64,000 bases of DNA from Asterionellopsis glacialis (taxonomy: Eukaryota; Bacillariophyta; Plagiogrammaphyceae; Rhaphoneidales; Asterionellopsidaceae), in contig WKLE02000557.1 in assembly GCA_014885115.2 (NCBI GenBank), positions 55,917-119,916 of the forward strand. The letters are read 5' to 3'. Positions 42,201 through 51,934 of the stretch are shown here, piece by piece. The translations under genes and the position numbers were made by a program. Numbering within the stretch: the first letter of the stretch is position 1; each line of letters begins with the position of its first letter. The notes below the pieces were generated by a model. The model was not told the DNA's origin. It saw only the letters and a program-made list of their open reading frames with translations, and searched no databases.

Positions 42201-42414
42201 TAAGAGAATCAAACACTATTACAAGATAGGCGGTGACAAAGCCCTATTAAAGAACGACTGGTCCAACTTCCGTAAATACAAACAACCTCACAATGGCCCT
42301 TTCACAGTATGTCAAGTGCACTGTAATGGTACTGTAATGCTACAAGGCAGACCAGTCCTTGACAAAATTAATATCCGTTGCGTAGAGCCCTACTACACTG
42401 CCACTGCTGCATAA
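39240..42414 (+). pseudogene. Broken pol of gypsy-type retrotransposon
   Basis: Fragments in successive frames encode, in order: an aspartic protease (active site LLDSGTS near 39345); reverse transcriptase (from about 39950; catalytic box reads YINDLL at about 40384, Asn in place of the first Asp); RNase H (IYTDASKYQLGAVI near 40829); and integrase with a zinc-binding region (CKTCHICQ near 41558) and the catalytic acids in VDFIGPY, FDRGTEF and VERIHQ. Reading frame breaks include in-frame stops near 39311, 39717, 40132, 40558, 40701, 41071, 41442, 41626 and 41830, and a frame change near 40255-40290. It is not functional as it stands. Confidence 0.9.
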
Positions 42415-42452
42415 AACAGTCCCAGTACTAGGTTGCTAGACATGGGGACAAG

Positions 42453-42900
42453 TGCTTTAGGTGAGTCGTGAGACTCACACGATGACATCAATCAACCATA
42501 ATATGGATGTACCATGACATGATGATGTCACGGATGAGAACGTGTGTTGATGCGCTGCATACAAGAGAACACTGACATCACAAACAAAGCACATGGAAAT
42601 CCACTCTGCAGCAGCAGGACTTGAAAGCATGATGCGTCACGTCAAAATGCAGTGATGTGCCAGTCTGGCGAACTCTTATTGGCTGCCTCGGGGAGTTTGG
42701 GTCACATGTTAAAACCAAACTCCATCAGAACTGAACTCTAAGTAGATTGGCCGTAGGATCCCATACAGAAAATAGGTCTGAAAGAAAAATTGGTGGATTG
42801 TTGGGTATTTTTAGAAGCTAGTTAAAATAGCTCATAAATTTAATCACTCCAACAAGTTTACTTCCTTTCTTTTCAATATTGCTGTTGTCAGCATAGTGCA
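42453..42900 (+). repeat. 3' LTR of gypsy-type element
   Basis: 448 bp, begins TGCTTTAGGTGAGTC and ends CAGCATAGTGCA. A purine tract lies just upstream. It matches the 5' LTR throughout, with scattered substitutions and small indels (for example an extra CTG near 42882). Confidence 0.92.
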
Positions 42901-43904
42901 GGTCCACTGGTCTCCTACAAGGAGGAGGTAAGGTAATTTGTCTAAAATCTCCAACAGACAGACTATAAAGATACCAATAATTAGTTAAAGGGGATGCCTT
43001 TTGACATTACTAATCAGTAAATATATTGGTTTTCACAAAATCAACAAGACTGCTTTCAAATTGTAATGTCAAGCTATTTGATACTTATAATATGGGAGTA
43101 GTATATTTTATTTGTACATAGCAACACACAGTAAAAAAATGCTAACAAAGTTAGAAGAATTATTCCTTGTACACAAGTACACAACAAAACATCAATATAC
43201 TAAGCATTTTGGAAGATAAGAAACCCATTTAATTCCACTCTAAATACTATCTGAGAGGAATATCTTGACAACAAATAAGGACAATCTATGACAGAGCATT
43301 TGCCCCAGCAGTCAGTCTTACCAGACTATGGCACCTAACTATCCTAGTATCCTACTAAAGCTTAGGAGACTATGCCTAGTGTCTACAGTTTGCAAGATTT
43401 ACCTAGCACAACACTACATAATCTAATACTAGGTTTTTATAGGTTCCTATTCTTATCCTATCTATTTTTCCTGTCACCTATCTCTGTTTATTTATAAATA
43501 TATAAATAACTCACTCCAACAAATGCAACATAGATATTAAACAATATCAACTGTGGGGACAGCTACACCTTTCTCACAAAGCAGGTAATTCAGATCCTTG
43601 GCTATGCTAGTCTCCAACAATATCTTGGTTAGCTTTTTAACCAATCAGCCAAGTGAGCACTCTACAGGCCAGATATAATCATTATGAGACTAGCCCTAGC
43701 CTAAACAATATTTTTTAAATGTTTTTTAGAGAGCATGCTATGTGTACACCCACCAAATTGGCAACTGATGCTGACAATGCTAAAAGGGCCCAGCTGATAA
43801 AGAGAGATCAAAAGACTTTTTACCACCAGCATTCCAGTAAACTAAACTAAAAGTACACTCTTTTAGGCAATGAACAACTCTACTAGCTTCATTAGCATTT
43901 ATTA

Positions 43905-43982
43905 TATTAATAACAAGAAAGTATTGAGTTTTCAATTGGTATGTATTAATAACAACAAAATATTGAGTTTTTAATTGGTATA
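43905..43982. repeat. Two-copy 39-bp tandem repeat
   Basis: Copies begin TATTAATAACAA and end ...AATTGGTAT(G/A), with a period of 39 bp and few mismatches. No coding potential. Confidence 0.7.
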
Positions 43983-44158
43983 TAACATCTGAAAATTTTC
44001 ATTATCTAGCTTCTATTTATGAAGAAGATTTTATAAAATCATTATCAATAATGAATGAATGTTGATACTCTTGTAGTGCCATTATGTACACAATGGGTAA
44101 AGGATTTGTTTGAATTTATTCTTTACAGCCTGCTCCCATCATTATATATTTACTAGTA

Positions 44159-44481
44159 CAGTCCACATGCACCAATAAGGAATTTTGTGTTACAATGTCA
44201 AGCTTGAAATTTGGCCTTTTTTAAGAAACATCAAGCTTGAAATTTCTTTAACATTGCTTATTTGGCATATCTGATTTCAGAGGCATGCTACAGTATTCAT
44301 AAAGGAAAATTCAAAGAAAATAGATGATGTTTATATATATTTATGTTTTTTTGGAGAAATGACATCATACTATTGTCATTGATAAGGAATTTTTCTAAGT
44401 TCAAGCTTGGAATTCTGGGAATATTTAAGAAATTTCAAGCATGAAAAAATCCATTAGTTTCTTATTGATGCATTTGGACTG
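44159..44481. mobile_element. Mariner/Stowaway-like MITE
   Basis: A 323-bp element whose ends match over 21 bp with two mismatches: CAGTCCACATGCACCAATAAG at the left against CAGTCCAAATGCATCAATAAG read from the right. It starts CAGT and is bounded by TA on both sides (44157-44158 and 44482-44483), as for Tc1/mariner elements. Repeats of CAAGCTTGAAATT fill the subterminal parts in both orientations. It has no ORF, so it would depend on a transposase elsewhere. Confidence 0.85.
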
Positions 44482-45343
44482 TACTTTGAGACTGGGTTGA
44501 ATCATAGTATTGAAGCTCCTATGGTGTCACTGTGTATAAAAGTTGATGATGAAGAGAGTTTCTGAATTTGTTCTTTATGATCTCCCCTTCTTTAAGTTGC
44601 ATTTGTACTTTATGTTCATTAAATTACTTTGTTCTCTTGGTGCCATTGTGTATGCAGAGGGTATGGGGGGAGGGTCTAAATTTTTGCTAAATCCTTTGTA
44701 GTACTGTGAGAGTCTCTACATGTTCCTTGAATAATGACCATGATGATAGGTTGTCGTCTGCTGCTTACAGCATCTGTCACAAACTGCCTCTTTATTACTA
44801 CCCAAAAACTTTGGAGATGGTTTCTTTTCTGTAAGTCTAAATATACTGGATATGAGTAGTGGTTTGATCTTTCATTTCTGTGTATTATCTGTATCAATAG
44901 TATTTTGTGGTCAGGAAAGTTAGGTGTGCACAAAAATCTTGTATGGGTTTTCAAGTTTTGGCATCAATATAAATGAACAAAAAGAGTATCAAGAAGCAAC
45001 CAACCTTGTTACCAAAAAGAAAGAGATCTGTCGAACTATTTCATAATTTCTCTATATCAAAATAGTACTATATATATCTGTTATTATACTCCATCATTAA
45101 GGTAGTGGATTTGCTTACAGCTGACTAAGTAATTTCTACACTATTTCTATAGGATTTTATTCTATACTGCCCAGATTTGCAAGAAAAGAATCCTACAATT
45201 TGAACTACCAAAGGCTGCACAAAAGATTCATAAAAAATTACTCTTTACAAGACTCACAACGATGCCAATTTTGACCCCTCAGACTTTCATTTTAACTAAT
45301 TTGTCCATACACAACTGTTAGATAGGAACATAAACTAATATAT

Positions 45344-46570
45344 TCTGTCCCAAAATTGCAGATGCCACCCTTTGTAATGTAACTTATAGAAAATTAGCAT
45401 AAATTTCATGATTTTAGAATTTTTAGTGTTTTTTGGGGGAAAAGTTATCAAAACTAAGGACCGCATCTGCAATTTTGAGCCAGATTATATGTTGATAAGA
45501 AATTTTTATACATTGTTGAATACCTACCAGAAGCTAACTATTTAATCAGTGTTGTGCAGTCCTAATCATGCCTACAGGGTAACCAGGTGCACAGAAAGTT
45601 TTGTATCTTACTTGATACTTCAGTGATCCACCTGAAATCTTATCCAATTCCAGTTGGAGGTATTGTACGGGCTTTTGTAGCTGTAATTGCCACTTGTAGG
45701 TTATCATACCATGCTTTTAGTTGTTCTTCTGTCTTGTTGACTCTGTCATTAACTATCCTTATAAAGTATCTCCACTGAAGACTGACTGGATCTGTTAATC
45801 TTGTCAAGTATGCTCTTCCCACTTTATTTCTCAGGCTCACAAGTTCCATTTCTTTTTCTTCTTCCTTTGAGTGTCCCTGTATGTCTTTGTTTCTGAACAT
45901 CCAAGTGTTGTATGCTATATTCTGTAAAGCTATGATAAGGTGTTTACTCCATGTAGTACCATTATGATACTTCTCATTGATCTTTGGATTTTTTGTGTTT
46001 TTCCTTGCAATAGAAAGTGTCCTGGGCAAATTTCCATTTAATAGATATCCATCCTTCCAGCATGTATTCCCATCCAATTTCTATTTGTTCAGACAATGCC
46101 TTTTGTAGTAAGATATTGTGTGTTTCCTGATTAGTAGGAATTGGGGGAGTATATGGTAGGTCCTGATTTATCCATCTGAGCATGTTGTTTTGAATAGCAA
46201 TTGTTATAGGCTTGTATGTGTGATGCTTTCTCAGAATGTTTTCCATGGTTAGAATTCTCTGTTGCAGATTTTGGAATCTATGAGGGTTTTTACATTGGAA
46301 TATGTGGTCACAGGTATGTCTCATCTTTGGGTTCTTTGCAGCTTACACATCTAAAATTGGTGTGTTTGCTGTAAAATTTTGTCCAGCTTCCCATGGGGAT
46401 CCATTCACATGTGTATCTGTGGAGAAGCCTATGAAGTCCTGGTGTGGCTTGGCAGATGGCAGTGTTGAAGGCTTCCCAATCAATTGTGTTCCAGACTTCA
46501 GGTGACCATTCATATTTCTCTGTACAGTATTCTTTGATATGAGGAAGAAATAATTTTGAGCCAGATTATA
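45344..46570. mobile_element. MITE split by a LINE insertion
   Basis: The two parts are 45344-45489 and the duplicated end 46552-46570. The left terminus reads TCTGTCCCAAAATTGCAGATGC, and the right terminus read inward is TATAATCTGGCTCAAAATTGCAGATGC, an imperfect inverted repeat. Direct repeats of ACTAATATAT flank the composite (45334-45343 and 46571-46580), consistent with a 9-10 bp target duplication. Without the insertion the element would be about 146 bp. Confidence 0.75.
45490..46551 (-). mobile_element. 5'-truncated non-LTR retrotransposon (LINE) with 19-bp target duplication
   Basis: A 1.06-kb insertion flanked by exact 19-bp direct repeats AATTTTGAGCCAGATTATA (45471-45489 and 46552-46570). 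On the minus strand it encodes the C-terminal end of a LINE-type reverse transcriptase ORF: FRCVSCKEPKDE followed, after a frame break near 46320, by RHTCDHIFQC, a C-x2-C...H...C zinc motif typical of such C-termini, then an Ile/Lys-rich tail ending near 45640. The reverse transcriptase and endonuclease parts are missing, as in an insertion from an incomplete reverse transcript. No poly(A) tract is seen at the 3' end. Confidence 0.8.
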
Positions 46571-49500
46571 ACTAATATATGTTATTACTAAAAGGTTTGG
46601 TGCTCACTTCTGACCAAAGAATTGGATAAAATGGATCATTCTCAGGGTGTTAGGGACTAAAATGAGAAAATTAAAAAAATTATAAATTCTAGATGAAAGC
46701 ACAAAAAATCTGTCCCAAGGGGGTTGCAATTTCAGGTTTTTGCCAGGGAGTGAATGTAAGCCAATCTACCACCTGAAGTAAATTTTTTTAACTTTTTGAA
46801 TAACTTATATGGCTACTTCTCTGGAAAAGGCATCATGCATCTCTGAATAAGTCATGAGATAGAGAGGTTTTGAGTGTTTCTCAATATTGGCTGGGGTTGG
46901 TTACTTCCTAGGCTTAGTGGATACTTTAGGTTTTTACCAATTTGATTTGTCTGATTGGAGATGATCCCTTTATTACTAATGAAAGATGTTCTTTAAACCC
47001 TTCATATACAATCATAAAACATAGATGGTTTTATTGGTGTACTAATTGTGTAGGGAGTCTTTTACAAAGATATATGGAATTCACAACACTATATCAGGTG
47101 CTATAATTGATAGTAAAACAATTAAAAGAGACTAGCATAATCATACTAGTGTCTGAACATCATTTCTTATCTCTTTAAAAATCATATAACAAACAGAACA
47201 AGAAGATAATGAGATTGAATCATACCATGTCATGTACTAGAGGATAAAGAAGGCAAAAGCAACCTCCAGTATAGTCATGAACTGCTGAAAAAAATATTCA
47301 ATCTGTGGTTGCCTATAGTGATCTAGAAGCTGAAAGTATTAGTATTAAATATTAGTTCTTGAATTACCCCAAAAGGAGTCAAACATACCAACATTCACCT
47401 GCCCTAGCCCCCCATCTGGTATCACCAGCAATCATGTATGGATACGAGCTAAGACAGCAGCAGTGCTGACAGTGGCTACATTCTCCTAGAGCATGAAAAA
47501 AGAACCTGCTGTAGAAGTGTGAAAAGACTTCTTTTATTGTTCCTGTTCTGAGCTCCTCCATGCAATATTCCTATATATTGGCAACCTAGTTGGTCTATGT
47601 CATATCACTCAACACAAAGAAAAGCAACAAGAAATGAATATAATGATATATACTTCAAGAAGCAGTTGCTGAAATGCTAGTAGTTTCTATTATTCTTATG
47701 CAGCAGTACTTTATCAACATTTTAACTTACTCATTTATCATATTATACTACTGCTATGATGGCAGACAAACATTGCATATTAGGGTAGTTCCAGTCCTAG
47801 GTGGGACTCACAGGCAAAAAAGTAACAAAATTCAGGTGCCTACCTCTATGTAGAAGCCTCTGTAGAAAATCAGTACAAATTTTATTTCTTCAATCATGCT
47901 CTCTTTCAACTCTGATTGATTCCGTTTGCAGACTTGTGGCATGCATAATGGGCACTAAAGGTTCCCAAAGAGGGAATCTGATGTGCCTAGTGGATATATC
48001 TTCCATTCATATATGCATTGGTGGCTGTCCAGTCCTGTGACGTTGCATATTTTTTGAATTATGCGTGCTACAAGTCTGAACCTATTTTTTGTTATGATGA
48101 CAATGGTGATAAATCACCAAAAAACACAATAATGAACCTTTTTAATACTAAAAATGATGATAACTTTTTAACCATCATCATTGATTTAGTCACATGGAAC
48201 AATAACAGCCTTTGAAATGGAAGATTGTTGATTAAATTTGGACATTTTGTGTGATTACAAAAGAAGCACCTTTGCCAACAAAACAACAATTAACCATAGT
48301 ATTTTGGCTCCCAGGTCACCATTTTTTGTTATTCTTTGACAAGGTGGTTCCAAGATGGGTACGTTTGATGCATCAGGTGGGGTGCTGTGTATGTGTTGGT
48401 TGATTGTAGCATGTAAATGGCATTTTTTTTGTCATTGTTGATTCACTGCAATAATACCCATGCATGCAAGACAAGAAAAAAATCAAATCTTGCAACAATC
48501 AGACATACCGGTGGTACAATCACATAGAAGCTACATAGGGGAGATGGACAGAAATGTTACTTCCATCCCACCTAGAGCTGGAACTACTCATTACTGTTTT
48601 GTTTAATATGATTTAAAATTTGTATACTAAGATTATGATGCACAATAATATGTGTCAAATAGTAAAAGAAATAGTAGCAAAGCAGCAAAATCATTATGCT
48701 GTTGTTCTATTTTACATCATTGTGGTACTTACTACTAGTAAATAAACAAGCATTGTGAAGATTTACAAATACACAATGAAAAATCTTTGCTTATCAATTG
48801 TTTAGAGCAATATTTTTGCTGTGCAACAATGTTGTCAAATTCTTATTAAGATTTAGCTCTAACAAAGACAGTTTGAGAGCTTTGAGACATTGTGTTCATC
48901 AGTCAATAAATATTCTTGATGAATCAATATTGTTGACTCCAAATTCTTCAATATTTATGCTAGTCCAAGGTACAGCTGATGTCTGAATAAAGACACTGCT
49001 TACTAAGTCATGAAAAATGTTTAGCCAACAAAACCATAATGCAATCTAGTAAGAAAATGTCTGCACACTAGTAGGTGGACCAGCTCTAATCATTTTCTAA
49101 ATGTAGTGGAACAATTCAGAGATAATTTGAGTAATATAACACACATTCTATTTTTTGTCATGAATTGCAATGCCCAGAGAAGAAATTTTTGAGAACATAG
49201 CATAAGTTTTTGTGCACTGATATTTGAAAAATATTTAGGAGCATCTTGTGGTTCTTGAACTGATAAATATTGCACAATTGGGTGACACAACTAACTGGCT
49301 TCATGCACTTTCTGCTATCAATTAACTATGTATAAGGTGTCATGTTCAATAGTGTCAACAATAACAAGGACTATAATGTTGCTGGTGAGTGCAAGCATCT
49401 TATCCAGACATGAGTAGCACACATGCTCTGCTATGTACACAAGAGCAGTAATAGAGCATTCCCTTGGAGGCACACATTTTTTTGGTTTGTTTACTTTATC

Positions 49501-51406
49501 TCATAAGTAATTACTTTAAATATTTTTCTATAAGTGATCACTCTGCAAATAAATATAATTTCTTGCAACTTTTTTGAATTTTTGGTGTCACTTAACAGGA
49601 GGAAAATATGACAGTGAAGAAATGTAATTCTTTTTCTGTACAAATTTTGGTGCTGTAAAAAAGAAAATATGACACTAAAAAGTCAATACCTACTTTATTG
49701 ACACTCACCACCAAAGTCTCATGTAATCCAATATTCTAAGAAATAAAAGGAAAATATGACAATTTAGTGTCACATCTTCTGAAATATATTCAGTTGTGTA
49801 CCTAAGTAAAATTTTCTGTTTAATTGTTTTCTAACAGTTTTAAACTCTCATTTATTAGAGTGCAATGCTGTGGTGTATTATTGTTGCACTCTTGGTGTTA
49901 TCATGCAATAATGTTTGGTAGAGTCCTACTAAAATAATAAAATAAACAATAGTATTGGTACTACAAAGGGATAATAAAAATCACTTTATAGTACCTTGCT
50001 CTGCCAATACTAGGAGGACAAGAATTAGATAACAAATTGGTGCAAACATGACACATATCATGTGTCATAGTTGCACCCTATTAATACCCCAATATTTTAC
50101 ATTAGAACAAATCAAGGGTGCAATAAGGATGCCCATGCATCATTCTTTTTGCACCATTGTCAAGTAATTTGTTTTTGTGTGAAAAAAAAGTACAGCAGAC
50201 CTGGACTTTTTGAAAAATGAGAGCAACAGCACACTTGTGACAGTGTTGTCTTGGTGTTAGAACAAAAGAATACATCAAAAGGATGACACCTGTGTATCAT
50301 TATTGCACCGTGTTACCAAAGCAGCAAATATTGTGGTCCTAGAAAAGAACACACAATTAATGTATTAAATATGTGATAAATAGCAGCTACAGAAGCAATA
50401 TTCAGATCAATTAACAAATACTGTATATGATACAATAAAAGAATAGAAACAAGAAATTTGTAAAGCAGCCAAAGAAATTAAAAACATGATTGACTGATGG
50501 AGGGCAAGTTCTACAGTAATACTAGTGCAGCATAGTAGAATATGAACCTGCTTGTTGCATCAAGGCTGCACTGTGGCCTACATACACTCTACACCACTCT
50601 ATACCACACCACACCATTATATTCTTGTCTGCAAGCTAGTTTACTTGGGGTGCACTTTATCACAGACTGGATTTGCTTGAAACCCTTGAGCATTTAGGTG
50701 ATGACTCATCTTTGCATATCATGATCTATTGAGGAAATTCACCTCTGATTGTTTTTTAAATACTAGGCAAGATTTGCTTTTGAAGATACTACTTGAGGGT
50801 CACTTGGTAGATTTCTTCCTATAACTGCAAGCAAACTGCTGCTGGGTTTTGGCATCATCTTGAGGATACTCAAAAGACATGAGTCACAAGTCTGAGTGGA
50901 GACAGGGAACAGGGTGTAAAGTGTAAACTCAAAGAATAATTGGATGCTACCTAGTATTACCAGGAACATTTACCTTAAGTAGTCTAATATTAGTAGTACT
51001 ACAAGGAATATCTCCAAATGCAGATTTGTAGGGAAAATACTAGGACCTACCCAGAGATCTAACCTTGAGTGGGACTCTATGACTAGTTAGACTGACATGA
51101 GCACATGCTAGTGCAGGGCTGGCTATTTCAATATTCCACTCTCTAATTTTTTTCTTTTCTTCTGAAATTGTTTTTTTTAAAATGTGTTTTACAGCATTGT
51201 GACTTGGTGTGTGATCAAGTTATGAGTAAATGGTGTACCATGACAGCAGAAGCACTGTTGCATATATTTATTGAGAATTCTTATAATATCCAAGAAGGTA
51301 ACAAATATTCATGTGAGGTAAGAAAAAATAGTCTGTGGAGAAAAGGAGTCATGTTACTGAGATGGCGCTATACACAAATGGCAGTAACAATACTGGAAGG
51401 AAGTAT

Positions 51407-51934
51407 TGCACTATGCTGCAACAAATTTGAAAAGTGATAGAAAATTATTGGAAAAGGAAGTAGATTTTATTGGAGTGAATAAATTATGAGCTGTTTTAGA
51501 CTTTAAGTAAAATACCCGACAATTCACCGATTTCGTCTTCATGACTCAAAAACAGTATGGGATCCTACGGCAGAACTACTTAGAGTTCGTATCCAACGGA
51601 GTTCGGTTTTAACATGTGAACCGAACTCCCCGAGCCAGCCAATCGGAACGCTCCATGTAAGGTGCGTCACCATGTTCTGCTGCGGAGTGGATTTTGGCAC
51701 GCTTCGTTTGTGACGTCAGCGTTCTTGTCGTGACATCAGCGTTTGCGATAGCGTCGTGCGTCACTGCGCGTTTGCGTCTGTCCACTCGATGACGTCATCA
51801 CGTCATCTCGTCTGTCCGTATGATGACGTCATCACGTCATCACGTCTGTCCGGTCCATGACGTCATTGCATCACGGTCCGTCCGTACTACGGTTGATTGA
51901 CATATCGCGCGAGTCTCGCGACTCGCCTACTGCA
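51407..51934 (-). mobile_element. Solo LTR related to the gypsy-type element
   Basis: A 528-bp LTR in reverse orientation, with ends TGCAGTAGGCGAGTC... (at 51934) and ...GCAGCATAGTGCA (at 51407). Perfect 5-bp target duplications AGTAT flank it (51402-51406 and 51935-51939). Much of its sequence aligns with the LTRs at 37501 and 42453, but it has more CpG and an added tandem block. Four perfect TGACGTCA palindromes lie at 51711, 51790, 51824 and 51858. It arose by recombination between two LTRs of one element. Confidence 0.92.
51787..51865. promoter_or_regulatory. Tandem TGACGTCA (CRE) cluster inside solo LTR
   Basis: Two 34-bp tandem units GATGACGTCATCACGTCATC..CGTCTGTCCG followed by a third TGACGTCA. 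Three perfect CRE palindromes within 76 bp, and extra ACGTCAT half-sites. TGACGT is bound by bZIP factors in diatoms; LTR promoters often carry such arrays. That this array drives transcription is inference. Confidence 0.6.

Larger units (their letters stand above)
37501..42900 (+). mobile_element. Full-length, decayed Ty3/gypsy-type LTR retrotransposon
   Basis: The element has two long terminal repeats, a gag frame and a broken pol with domain order protease, reverse transcriptase, RNase H, integrase, the Ty3/gypsy order. It lies on the plus strand, about 5.4 kb. The 3' LTR is preceded by a purine-rich tract (ATGGGGACAAG). The flanking 5-mers (GGGAG and GGTCC) do not match, so no target duplication is seen. 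The two LTRs differ at roughly 15-20 places by eye, so it is not a fresh insertion. Gag is intact over 321 codons, while pol carries many stops. I judge it immobile unless helped in trans. Confidence 0.93.
42901..51406. other. AT-rich gene-poor block with mobile-element remnants
   Basis: About 8.5 kb. Apart from the elements listed separately (tandem repeat 43905, MITE 44159, MITE/LINE nest 45344, and the start of an interrupted frame at 51332) I see no supported gene. Short open frames lack recognisable content. Three loose copies of GAAAATATGACA lie at about 49602, 49662 and 49750, and a perfect hairpin ATGACACAT/ATGTGTCAT lies near 50048-50070. Confidence 0.5.

Noticed and set aside
47801..48215. 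Short plus-strand frames in the AT-rich block
   Set aside because: Overlapping, low in recognisable content and without similarity to the mobile elements listed.
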